A program made the translations under genes and the position numbers. Positions 48,675 through 55,956 of a DNA stretch of 64,000 bases are shown here, piece by piece (within the stretch, counting starts at the first letter, position 1; each line of letters begins with the position of its first letter). The stretch comes from Chloroflexota bacterium (lineage in GTDB: Bacteria > Chloroflexota > Anaerolineae > Anaerolineales > Villigracilaceae), in contig JACRPQ010000006.1 of the NCBI GenBank assembly GCA_016223135.1, forward strand, positions 124,001 to 188,000, given 5' to 3'. The notes beneath the pieces are model-generated. The model ran no database searches. It had not been told where the DNA came from and was given only the letters and a program-made list of their open reading frames with translations.

Positions 48675-50006
48675 ATGGCAACCAATATCGCCAACGCTGC
48701 TTTGCTCAAACTGCGTCACGTCCAGCAGGTTTATACCAACGGACAGCGCCGTTTCATCGCCGTGCAGGATGTCAATCTGACCATCTCCGAGGGTGAATTC
48801 GTCGCTTTACTCGGACCTTCCGGCTGCGGTAAAAGCACCCTCCTGCGGATTATCACCGGGCTTCAGAAACCGTCCGAAGGAAAAGTGCTATATCGCGACC
48901 AGCCGCTGCGCGGGGTCAATCCACATGCAACCATCGTTTTCCAGACCTTTGCCCTGTTCCCCTGGCTGACGGTGTTTGAGAATGTGGACTTGGCGCTGAA
49001 AGCGCGCGGGCTCCCGGCGAACATCCGCACGCCTCGCGCCCTTGACTTGATTGACCGCGTCGGCTTGGACGGCTTCGAGACCGCCTACCCGCGAGAACTT
49101 TCCGGCGGGATGCGCCAGAAAGTGGGTTTTGCGCGCGCCATGGCGGTGGAGCCCGAACTGCTCTGCCTCGACGAACCGTTCTCCGCGCTGGATGTGCTTT
49201 CCGCCGAATCCCTGCGCGGCGAGCTGCTGGAACTGTGGACAAGCGGCAGCATTCCCACCAAAGCGATTCTCATGGTGAGCCACAACATCGAAGAAGCGGT
49301 CTTCATGGCAGATCGCATCGTCGTCATGGACAAAGAACCGGGGCGCATCATCGCAGAAGTGAAGGTGGCATTGCCGCATCCGCGCCAGCGCAAATCGGAG
49401 GAGTTTCAAAAAATGGTGGATGAAGTCTATGCCATGCTGGCTGGTCAAACGCAGCCCGAAGCCGTGGAATTGGGGAGCGCGCCCGGTGAGCAGGGACACA
49501 CCCGCGCCTTGCCCAAGATCGCCATCTCCGATCTGGCTGGCTTGCTCGAATATCTCTCCGAACTCCCCTCCAACAGGCAGGACATCTACCGCCTGCCTGA
49601 AGAACTGAACGTTGACCCCAACCACATCTTCAGCCTGACCGAAGCGGCGGAGATTTTGGGCTTTGCTTACGTTGAAAAAGGCGACATCATCCTGACCTCC
49701 CTCGGCGAGACCTTTGCCGAAGCCAGCATTCAGGCGCGCAAGGAAATCTTCGCCACCCGCATCCGCCGCCTGCCGCTCTTCCGCTGGCTGACAACGCTGT
49801 TATCGCGCGCCGAAAATCACGCGCTCGATTGGGACGTGATCCACACCGCGCTGGAACTGGAATTTCCCAAAGATGAAGCCGAGAAACAGCTCGACACTCT
49901 CATCAACTGGGGACGCTATGCCGAATTACTGTCGTATAACGACGATAAAGCGCTGGTCTATCTCGAAACGCCGCCCCAGCCTGCGACGCCATCCGGCAGG
50001 CAATAG
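48675..50006 (+). CDS. NitT/Tau-type ABC transporter ATPase with AAA-associated C-terminal domain
   Basis: 443 aa. ABC domain (about 1-265): Walker A LLGPSGCGKSTLLRIITGLQ, signature ELSGGMRQKVGFARAM, Walker B LLCLDEPFSALDVLS, switch His in MVSHNIEEAVFMADR. The C-terminal 160 residues (LAGLLEYLSELPSNRQDIYR, LTEAAEILGFAYVEKGDIIL, LTSLGETFAEASIQARKEIF) form the helical AAA-associated domain, probably a regulatory winged-helix-like unit. It is the partner of the double permease upstream. No ribosome site of strength is seen (GGAGTAATTTTT is acceptable). Confidence 0.92.
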   Translation: MATNIANAALLKLRHVQQVYTNGQRRFIAVQDVNLTISEGEFVALLGPSGCGKSTLLRIITGLQKPSEGKVLYRDQPLRGVNPHATIVFQTFALFPWLTVFENVDLALKARGLPANIRTPRALDLIDRVGLDGFETAYPRELSGGMRQKVGFARAMAVEPELLCLDEPFSALDVLSAESLRGELLELWTSGSIPTKAILMVSHNIEEAVFMADRIVVMDKEPGRIIAEVKVALPHPRQRKSEEFQKMVDEVYAMLAGQTQPEAVELGSAPGEQGHTRALPKIAISDLAGLLEYLSELPSNRQDIYRLPEELNVDPNHIFSLTEAAEILGFAYVEKGDIILTSLGETFAEASIQARKEIFATRIRRLPLFRWLTTLLSRAENHALDWDVIHTALELEFPKDEAEKQLDTLINWGRYAELLSYNDDKALVYLETPPQPATPSGRQ

Positions 50007-50059
50007 AGGAGCACAATTTGGCGCGTAAAATCTGAGCAACAGGCAGGTATTCAGACAGT

Positions 50060-50191
50060 GCAGCGCGACATTTTGTGCTTTTCCCAATTATTCTGACAAA
50101 ACCAGTATCTGCCATGCCCGCACGAGGATTAATCCCCGTGCGGCGCCAAGAGCAGGGAGAAAATTGTTAATCTGCAAAATGTCGCGCTACC
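50060..50191. mobile_element. Composite palindromic element, short inverted copy
   Basis: Ends GCAGCGCGACATTTTG and CAAAATGTCGCGCTAC form an inverted repeat. Inside is the single hairpin GCACGAGG-ATTAAT-CCCCGTGC. Sequence outside the hairpin is nearly identical, reversed, to both flanks of the element at 18939-19208, which carries a longer hairpin string at the same spot. It ends 2 bp before the stop of the CBS-domain gene. Confidence 0.85.
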
Positions 50192-50193
50192 GC

Positions 50194-51603
50194 CTATATC
50201 TTCCCCGCCACATAATCCAGCACATCTATCTTTGTCAAAATGCCGATGGGCTTGCTATTCTCAACGACGATCAAAGCCAGCCCCAATTTCAGCGAGGGCA
50301 TGGCTTCTTCCAGGGAAGTTTCGGCGGGAAAGACAGCGTTGGCATTTTGCACAAGCGCATCAATCGGCTCATCGTGGCTGTGCTCATGCCTCTCAAGCAT
50401 GTGATTGAGCAAATCCACCTCCTCGATGAGACCAACCAGCGTGCCGTCTGCGCCAACAACCGGCATCTGCGAAACAGCGTTCTGGTGCATGACCGATACC
50501 ACCTTACGGATTGAATCGCCCAATGCAGCGGTGAACAAAGCCTTGTTTGGCTTGGCAATCAACAGATCGCCGAGGGCGGTTTCGCCGAATTCCATCGAGA
50601 GAAAGCCGAATTCGCGCATCCATTTGTCGTCGTAAAACTTCGAGAGGTAGCGCGAACCCGAATCGGGCAGGATGACCACAGCCAGACGGTCCGGGGTGAG
50701 GCGGCGGCAGTATTTGAGCGCGCCCGCAATGGCAGAGCCAGACGAGCCGCCCGCAAAAATTCCCTCCTGCCGAACCAATTGACGCGCCCACAAAAAGGAT
50801 TCCTTGTCGCCTGCGCGCTCAATCCAATCCACCACCGAAAGGTCGGTTGCAGAGGGTAAAAAGTCCTCGCCGATACCCTCGACTTTGTACGTCTTCGGAT
50901 ACGCGCCTTCCGGGATTTTCCCTTTGTTTTGCCAGATCTCCGTAAGAATGGACCCCTCGATATCCACACCGACGATTTTGACATTCGGATTTTTGGATTT
51001 GAGATACCGCCCCACGCCGGAAATCGTCCCGCCGGTGCCCATTCCGATGATGACATCGGTCACGCGCCCATCGGTCTGTTCCCAGATTTCGGGACCGGTG
51101 CTTAATTCGTGCGTGAGGGGATTGTCGGGGTTGTGATATTGGTTTGCCAAAATTGCATTGGGGGTCTCGCGCGCCAACCGCTTTGCCACTTCGTAATACG
51201 AGCGCGGGTCATCGGGCGCAACGGCTGTGGGGGTGATGACTACTTTTGCTCCATAAGCCCGCAAAAGCAATATTTTCTCGTTGCTCATTTTGTCGGGCAT
51301 AACGAAGATGGTGTGATAGCCCTTGAGGGCTGCGGCAATGGCAAGACCGACGCCAGTGTTGCCGCTGGTCGCTTCAACAATCGTCCCGCCCTGCCTGAGT
51401 TCCCCGCGTTTTTCCGCCTGTTCGATGATGAACGCCCCCACCCGGTCCTTGATGGAGCCGCCCGGATTCATCAACTCCAATTTTGCATACAGCGGACAGG
51501 GCAAATCGCGCCCAATCCGTTTCAGCCGCACAAGCGGCGTATTTCCAATCGCGCCCAAGATATTGTCAAAGACTCTTTTTTCCGAAGATACGGGCAATCC
51601 CAT
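50194..51603 (-). CDS. Cystathionine beta-synthase-type PLP enzyme with CBS domains
   Basis: 469 aa. Fold-type II PLP core (1 to about 325): IGNTPLVRLKRIG, Schiff-base Lys in LMNPGGSIKDRVGAF, phosphate loop EATSGNTGVGLAIAA, and MGTGGTISGVGRYLKSKNP. Two CBS motifs follow (GDSIRKVVSVMHQNAVSQMP, then AVFPAETSLEEAMPSLKLGL), which usually sense adenosyl ligands. It may condense serine with homocysteine or act as a cysteine synthase. It lies on the same strand just downstream of the CysO-type sulfur genes, separated by a MITE. AGGAGAGAGAATG is the ribosome site. Confidence 0.92.
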   Translation of the reverse strand: MGLPVSSEKRVFDNILGAIGNTPLVRLKRIGRDLPCPLYAKLELMNPGGSIKDRVGAFIIEQAEKRGELRQGGTIVEATSGNTGVGLAIAAALKGYHTIFVMPDKMSNEKILLLRAYGAKVVITPTAVAPDDPRSYYEVAKRLARETPNAILANQYHNPDNPLTHELSTGPEIWEQTDGRVTDVIIGMGTGGTISGVGRYLKSKNPNVKIVGVDIEGSILTEIWQNKGKIPEGAYPKTYKVEGIGEDFLPSATDLSVVDWIERAGDKESFLWARQLVRQEGIFAGGSSGSAIAGALKYCRRLTPDRLAVVILPDSGSRYLSKFYDDKWMREFGFLSMEFGETALGDLLIAKPNKALFTAALGDSIRKVVSVMHQNAVSQMPVVGADGTLVGLIEEVDLLNHMLERHEHSHDEPIDALVQNANAVFPAETSLEEAMPSLKLGLALIVVENSKPIGILTKIDVLDYVAGKI

Positions 51604-51726
51604 TCTCTCTCCTTTAGTGAAGTGAGGGTATTTTACCGCACCGATAAAGAAACTTCCGAGTTCTTGGCAAACTCGGAAGTCTTATTGTCGGTGTTTATCT
51701 GTGGCAAATCCTGATTCTCAAAACAC

Positions 51727-51824
51727 TCACTAACTCACCTTACGCCGTAGCGCGAGATTTATCTCGCGTTTTCAGGCGACATGAATGTCGCACTACGAAG
51801 AAACCGCGTAACATGAGTCACTAA
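51727..51824. mobile_element. MITE-like family 3, copy A (84 bp)
   Basis: Element 51734-51817 between direct repeats TCACTAA (51727-51733 and 51818-51824). Ends CTCACCTTACGC and, reversed, CTCATGTTACGC. The core is a Y of GCGAGAT-TT-ATCTCGC and GCGACAT-GA-ATGTCGC within CGTAG/CTACG. The right duplication overlaps the stop codon of the moeB-rhodanese gene. The rest of 51604-51726 holds no gene. Confidence 0.85.
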
Positions 51825-52975
51825 TATATTGGCAGAGAAGGATCCACTTCCCTTGCCCAGGCGTTGATTCCGCCTTTGAGATTCTTGACCTTCTTGAAGC
51901 CGGCGCTCGCCAGCAGTTCCAGCGCCCGCGCCGAGCGTGTGCCGCCTTTGCAGAAGACCACCATCTCCTCCGCCGAATCCAGTTCGGAGAGCCGCGCCGC
52001 GAGTTGACCCAACGGGATGTTCACCGCGCCCGGTAAAGCGGAGATCTCCAACTCATGCGGCTCGCGCACATCCAGCAGTTTGAGATGGTTCGTCTGCAGG
52101 CGCTCGGCGAGTTCCGCGGCGGTAATGTCGAGACCCTCGCCGGCAGAACCTTCCTCACCGTGATCGTGACCCGGCACGCCGCAAAACTCCTCGTAATCAA
52201 TCAACTCCTTGATGTCGGCGTTTGGTCCGCACACGCGGCAGTTGGGATTCTTCTTGAGCGTGACAAAATCGAACGACATGTCGAGCGCGTTGTAGAGAAG
52301 CAGTTTACCGATGAGCGGCGTGCCAATGCCCAGCAAAACCTTCAACGCTTCGGTCGCCTGAATGGTGCCGATGGTGCCCGGCAGGACGCCCAGCACGCCT
52401 CCCTCCGCACACGAAGGGACAAGCCCCGGCGGAGGCGGCTCGGGGAAGAGACAGCGGTAGCACGGTCCTTCCTTGGCGTAGAAGACGCTCACCTGCCCGT
52501 CAAAGCGGAAGATGGAGCCATAGATGTTCGGCTTGCCGAGGAAGACCGACACGTCGTTGGTAAGGTAGCGGGTAGGAAAATTGTCGGTGCCGTCAATGAT
52601 GATGTCGTAGTCCGCGGCGATGCGCATGGCGTTCGCAGAAGTGTACGGCTCGTTATAGACATCTACTTCAATATCGGGATTCAAGTCCAGCAATTTGGCT
52701 TTTGCGCTTTCCACCTTCAACTTCCCAATCGTGGATGTGCCGTGAATGACCTGCCGCTGAAGGTTGGACGAATCGACCACATCGTAGTCCACCAGCCCGA
52801 TGCGACCCACGCCCGCCGCCGCCAGATAGAGCGCAACCGGCGAACCCAGTCCGCCCGTGCCAATCACCAGCGCCGACGACGCCTTGAGCTTGCGCTGTCC
52901 CTCCAGCCCCACTTCAGGGATGAGCAAATGGCGTGAATAGCGCAAAATTTCATCGTGTGTCAGATTTGGAAGCAT
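51821..52975 (-). CDS. moeB: MoeB/ThiF-type E1-like enzyme fused to rhodanese
   Basis: 384 aa. Adenylation domain: NLTHDEILRYSRHLLIPEVG, nucleotide loop ALVIGTGGLGSPVALYLAAA, DGTDNFPTRYLTNDV, and zinc cysteines in CYRCLFPEPP and NCRVCGPN. C-terminal rhodanese domain, about 285-384: LKLLDVREPHELEISALPGA with the active-site loop VVFCKGGTRSARA (Cys). It adenylates the C-terminal Gly-Gly of a MoaD/CysO-type carrier and then thiocarboxylates it. ATG 52975 follows AGGAGGCTGAT and starts 1 bp after the MoaD-like stop, so the two are co-translated. Comparable to mycobacterial MoeZ. Confidence 0.95.
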   Translation of the reverse strand: MLPNLTHDEILRYSRHLLIPEVGLEGQRKLKASSALVIGTGGLGSPVALYLAAAGVGRIGLVDYDVVDSSNLQRQVIHGTSTIGKLKVESAKAKLLDLNPDIEVDVYNEPYTSANAMRIAADYDIIIDGTDNFPTRYLTNDVSVFLGKPNIYGSIFRFDGQVSVFYAKEGPCYRCLFPEPPPPGLVPSCAEGGVLGVLPGTIGTIQATEALKVLLGIGTPLIGKLLLYNALDMSFDFVTLKKNPNCRVCGPNADIKELIDYEEFCGVPGHDHGEEGSAGEGLDITAAELAERLQTNHLKLLDVREPHELEISALPGAVNIPLGQLAARLSELDSAEEMVVFCKGGTRSARALELLASAGFKKVKNLKGGINAWAREVDPSLPIY

Positions 52976-52976
52976 A

Positions 52977-53249
52977 TCAGCCTCCTGCAATTGAGGGAAT
53001 CAAAATCAGGCGGTCGTCTTCGCTCAGGGGTGTATCGAGTCCCTGCAAGTCTTTGACGTTATGCTCGCCCAAAAACAAATTGACGAAGGGGCGCAGTTCG
53101 CCCTGCTCGTTGAAGAGATGAGGCTTGAGCGCGGGATACTGCTCGATCAAACTGGAGAGCGCCGAAGCGACCGTCCCGCCGTTAACCGAGACTTCCGCCC
53201 GGCCGTTAGTGTAAGAACGCAAAGGTGTGGGTATTTTCAAAATGGACAT
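52977..53249 (-). CDS. MoaD/ThiS/CysO-like sulfur carrier
   Basis: 90 aa ubiquitin-fold protein ending in IAGG, the Gly-Gly tail that becomes a thiocarboxylate. MSILKIPTPLRSYTNGRAEV, VASALSSLIEQYPALKPHLF, LFLGEHNVKDLQGLDTPLSE fit the CysO-like subgroup rather than short ThiS. Coupled to the MoeB-rhodanese gene. ATG 53249 is the family start, although ATG 53255 and 53264 are in frame. Confidence 0.92.
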   Translation of the reverse strand: MSILKIPTPLRSYTNGRAEVSVNGGTVASALSSLIEQYPALKPHLFNEQGELRPFVNLFLGEHNVKDLQGLDTPLSEDDRLILIPSIAGG

Positions 53250-53287
53250 AATCATCTTTCTCATTCTGCTGCAGAATTTTACTTCTT

Positions 53288-53593
53288 TCACGCCGGTACT
53301 GGATCGCAGCCCTGGCGCTCGACGACGGCTTCGCATGTGGATGCGGGATGAATTTCCACGGAGCCAGCCATTGCAAACGGCTGCATAAACTGCTCAACAT
53401 GTTGTTGATCTTCGGCTTCGACAATCAATACGAATGTGTGCTGACCATCCAGCACGGCGTCGCCGAGGATTTCCACGCCGAATTTGCGGGCGTTTTTCCT
53501 GTTCACGTGCTGAATAAGCATCTGACCCATTTCAGGATTTTTCGCCGGGCAGGTCTCTGCCGCATGCTGATGACGAACAAAATAGAGTGACAT
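53288..53593 (-). CDS. Small conserved protein of unknown function
   Basis: 101 aa. MSLYFVRHQHAAETCPAKNP, FGVEILGDAVLDGQHTFVLI, EQFMQPFAMAGSVEIHPAST suggest a ferredoxin-like alpha-beta fold similar to DUF3303/DUF4242-type small dimeric proteins. Two cysteines sit in conserved-looking settings (ETCPAK near residue 15, STCEAVV near 87) and several His near the N-terminus could bind a metal. It lies between the carrier protein and the JAMM peptidase of a sulfur-transfer cluster, so a role in sulfur or metal handling is possible. GGAGAAACTATC precedes the start. I cannot name the family with confidence. Confidence 0.7.
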   Translation of the reverse strand: MSLYFVRHQHAAETCPAKNPEMGQMLIQHVNRKNARKFGVEILGDAVLDGQHTFVLIVEAEDQQHVEQFMQPFAMAGSVEIHPASTCEAVVERQGCDPVPA

Positions 53594-53658
53594 GATAGTT
53601 TCTCCTTTGGTTTTGATGGTAATGGAACCAGCGGCGGGCTTTCCATATAAATTTCATC

Positions 53659-53756
53659 TTGCTCGTTCACCTTACGCGGTAGCGCGAGATTTATCTCGCG
53701 TTTTCAGGCGACATAAATGTCGCCCTACGAAGAAACTGTGTAAGGTGAGTTACTCG
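53659..53756. mobile_element. MITE-like family 3, copy B (84 bp)
   Basis: Element 53666-53749, the same length as copy A, between TTGCTCG and TTACTCG (6 of 7). Ends TTCACCTTACGC and, reversed, CTCACCTTACAC. Core GCGAGAT-TT-ATCTCGC and GCGACAT-AA-ATGTCGC within GTAG/CTAC. Confidence 0.85.
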
Positions 53757-53781
53757 ATCAACGCCGCCATATCAAGACCAT

Positions 53782-54204
53782 CTATAAGATTTCAATTTTT
53801 TCTTCCTCAAACTGCGAGCGGTCTTCCTTCAACAACCACGAACGGCTTCCGCGCGCCTTTCCTTTTTCCACGCTCGTAATCACATACGAAAAGTGGGGCT
53901 GCGCCCATTCGCGGTCGAACTCAGACGGCTGGTTTGGATGATCGGGATGCGAATGGAAGACGCCAATCAAACTCAATCCCAGCCGCTCCGCCTCCAATTC
54001 TGCTTGGAGATAATCTTCGGGGGCGATCAAATAACGATTGTGCCTCGCGCCGTCCTCGCGCACATTCGGCAAAGCCAGGACATTCGTCACGGTCTTTTCT
54101 TCGCCGTCCATGCCGAGCAGAAAGCCCGCGCCCTCTTCGGGATATGCCTGCTCCCCATGCGCGTGGATTTGCGCCAGCGCTTCACGCCAAATTCGCAATT
54201 TCAT
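53782..54204 (-). CDS. JAMM/MPN+ metallopeptidase (Mec+-like)
   Basis: 140 aa. The JAMM zinc site is complete: Glu in YPEEGAGFLLG, then GVFHSHPDHPNQPSEFD giving H-x-H-P-x7-S-x2-D. Stand-alone JAMM proteins next to cysM and a CysO-like gene (Mec+) release cysteine from the carrier adduct. ATG 54204 overlaps the cysM stop (ATGA) with GGAGG upstream, so it is coupled to cysM exactly as this role would predict. Deampylation of other carrier conjugates is an alternative. Confidence 0.92.
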   Translation of the reverse strand: MKLRIWREALAQIHAHGEQAYPEEGAGFLLGMDGEEKTVTNVLALPNVREDGARHNRYLIAPEDYLQAELEAERLGLSLIGVFHSHPDHPNQPSEFDREWAQPHFSYVITSVEKGKARGSRSWLLKEDRSQFEEEKIEIL

Positions 54205-55151
54205 TTTGCCTCCCACAATGCCTTGTCGCTCAAATATTTATAGCCCGCATCGGGGAAGACGGTGACTACAATCCCCTCTTCCAACTTACTGGCTACGCGC
54301 AAAGCGGCGACTGCCGCCGCGCCGGACGAAATTCCCACGAACAGACCCTCCTCCCGCGCCAGCCGCTTCACCATCTCGTGCGCCGCTTCGGTCTGGACCT
54401 CAATCTGCTCATCCGCCAAGGACTCATCATAAATCCCCGGCTTGATCGCCGTAGGCATGTGCTTCAAGCCTTCCAGTCCGTGAAAGGGAGCATCCGGCTG
54501 AAAGGCGATAATTTTCACCTGCGGCAGATGTTCGCGCAGATAACGTCCTGTCCCCATCAGCGTTCCCGACGTGCCAAGCCCGGCGACAAAGTGTGTGACG
54601 CGTCCGTCGGTCTGGCGGAGAATCTCGGGTCCTGTGGATTTGTAATGTGCCTCCCAGTTGGCGGGGTTGTTGTACTGGTCTGCATACCAATACAGATTTG
54701 GGTGCTTCGCGGCAAGTTCACGCGCTTTGAGGATTGCGCCGTCCGAGCCTTCCAGCGGATCGGAGAGAATCAATTCGGCGCCCAAGGCTTTCAAAATGGA
54801 CATCCGCTCCGGGCTGGCGTTGGCAGGAATGACAATCGTCACCGGAATGCCCAGCGCCGCGCCAAAGGTGGCGTAGGAAATGCCCATGTTGCCGGAGGTT
54901 GAGTCGAGCAGGCGCTTGCCTTTGCCAAGGTCTCCGTTTGCCAATGCGGTTTGGATGATGTTCAGGGCGGGTCTATCCTTGACGGAACCGCCGGGGTTGA
55001 ACCATTCAGCCTTGGCAAAGACCTGGATACGAGGCGACAGGTCCCGGGTCAGGCGGCGAAGCGGAAGAAGAGGCGTGTTGCCCACACAGGCGGCAAGTCC
55101 GTCCAATTCCAGAGAAGTTGTTTCGGTAATTCGGTAGTCAAACAGGGTCAT
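54201..55151 (-). CDS. cysM: Cysteine synthase, CysM type
   Basis: 316 aa fold-type II PLP enzyme. VGNTPLLPLRRLTRD, Lys in WFNPGGSVKDRPALN, phosphate loop LLDSTSGNMGISYATFG, and GLGTSGTLMGTGRYLREHL. The C-terminal FHGLEGLKHMPTAIKPGIYD is typical of the CysM branch that uses O-phosphoserine and a thiocarboxylated carrier in mycobacteria. With MoeB-rhodanese, two carriers and Mec+ around it, this reading is favoured over sulfide-dependent synthesis. It has a long structured leader and an AGAG-loop hairpin (55172-55187) just upstream. Confidence 0.94.
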   Translation of the reverse strand: MTLFDYRITETTSLELDGLAACVGNTPLLPLRRLTRDLSPRIQVFAKAEWFNPGGSVKDRPALNIIQTALANGDLGKGKRLLDSTSGNMGISYATFGAALGIPVTIVIPANASPERMSILKALGAELILSDPLEGSDGAILKARELAAKHPNLYWYADQYNNPANWEAHYKSTGPEILRQTDGRVTHFVAGLGTSGTLMGTGRYLREHLPQVKIIAFQPDAPFHGLEGLKHMPTAIKPGIYDESLADEQIEVQTEAAHEMVKRLAREEGLFVGISSGAAAVAALRVASKLEEGIVVTVFPDAGYKYLSDKALWEAK

Positions 55152-55171
55152 AAAATCCTCTTTGCGCAGGC

Positions 55172-55187
55172 GACGTTCTCTAACGTC
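55172..55187. repeat. AGAG-loop hairpin upstream of cysM
   Basis: GACGTT-CTCT-AACGTC, identical in sequence to the hairpin at 18196-18211, 21 bp before the cysM start. Confidence 0.8.
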
Positions 55188-55204
55188 AGCCGTGCATTAA
55201 ATCA

Positions 55205-55370
55205 AAAGCAGCCAGCAGGGAAACAAAAAGACGGCGAACGAACGCCACACGCTGCAATGTTTTGCACGCGGGGTCGTCCTGCCGTCTGAGGTCTGCTGAC
55301 TGCGGTGAGGTCTCAGGCGGCGGTTACGAACCCCGCCGGAGACACAAGCAATAGGTAAATGTGTTCATGG
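55205..55370 (-). promoter_or_regulatory. GC-rich structured leader of cysM
   Basis: On the minus strand: a hairpin GTCTCCGGCGGGG / CCGCCGCCTGAGAC, a repeated AGACCTCA, then GACGGC...GCCGTC pairing around GACCCCGCGTGC, ending at GTCTTTTTG near 55223. The end recalls a T-box (ACCGCG plus GTC and T tract), but the UGGN that would pair with the tRNA end is missing. A cysteine-responsive attenuator of another kind is possible. Confidence 0.45.
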
Positions 55371-55426
55371 TGTTGTACTTGATGACTGCTATTTTATGAA
55401 TCTTACCAATTTTGTCAACATAAAAA

Positions 55427-55699
55427 TTACCCGCCTGCCGCCGACGCCATGAGGACGACCTTGTCGCTCTCCTGCAGAGGCGTTTCCACGCCCTTCAGTT
55501 CGCGGACATGCACGCCGTTGACGAACACATTGAAGTAGCGGCGCAGTTTGCCGTTTGAGTCGAACAGGTGGGTTTTGAAGGAGGGATACCGAGCGGCAAC
55601 GTTCTCGAGGAGTTCGGCAACCGTCGCGCCCTGTATCTCGAACTCATTCTGGTTGTCCACGTAAAATTTCAGCGGGGCAGGGATTTTGACAATGGGCAT
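55427..55699 (-). CDS. MoaD/CysO-like sulfur carrier, second copy
   Basis: 90 aa ending in SAAGG. MPIVKIPAPLKFYVDNQNEF, VAELLENVAARYPSFKTHLF and VFVNGVHVRELKGVETPLQE align throughout with the carrier at 52977-53249, including the same length. It precedes cysM on the same strand with the structured leader in between. Two carriers for one MoeB-rhodanese suggests different end users, for example CysM and the molybdopterin or tungsten cofactor pathway. No strong ribosome site is visible (ATACCGCCATG). Confidence 0.9.
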   Translation of the reverse strand: MPIVKIPAPLKFYVDNQNEFEIQGATVAELLENVAARYPSFKTHLFDSNGKLRRYFNVFVNGVHVRELKGVETPLQESDKVVLMASAAGG

Positions 55700-55731
55700 G
55701 GCGGTATTTTAATGCAGAAATGCAAAGGTCA

Positions 55732-55869
55732 AAAACGAACCAGCGACCTGACAGTTTCAAATGGGACGCTGAAAAACGCAGATAAACGCAGAAAAAAACT
55801 TAAATCAGCGTAAATCAGGGTTCATCTGCGTCCCAAAACAAAAGTGTCAGGTGGCTAGAAAACGAACCA
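55732..55869. mobile_element. MITE-like family 2, copy B
   Basis: Element 55743-55858 between 11-bp direct repeats AAAACGAACCA (55732-55742 and 55859-55869). Ends ACCTGACAGTTTcaaaTGGGACGC and, reversed, ACCTGACACTTTtgttTTGGGACGC. Confidence 0.85.
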
Positions 55870-55956
55870 CAAAGACACGGAGACACCGAGATGACAAGGA
55901 AAAGGAACTCCGTGACTGTTTGTCCTCGTGGTTCAAGGGTTTGCGCTTATAATCTC

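Noticed and set aside
55264-55345. tRNA-like GGTTCGTAACC segment
   Set aside because: No cloverleaf, acceptor stem or anticodon arm can be drawn around it. No tRNA was found anywhere in the window.
55205-55370. Canonical T-box upstream of cysM
   Set aside because: The UGGN sequence that pairs with tRNA NCCA is replaced by CGAC, and no convincing specifier stem was recognised.
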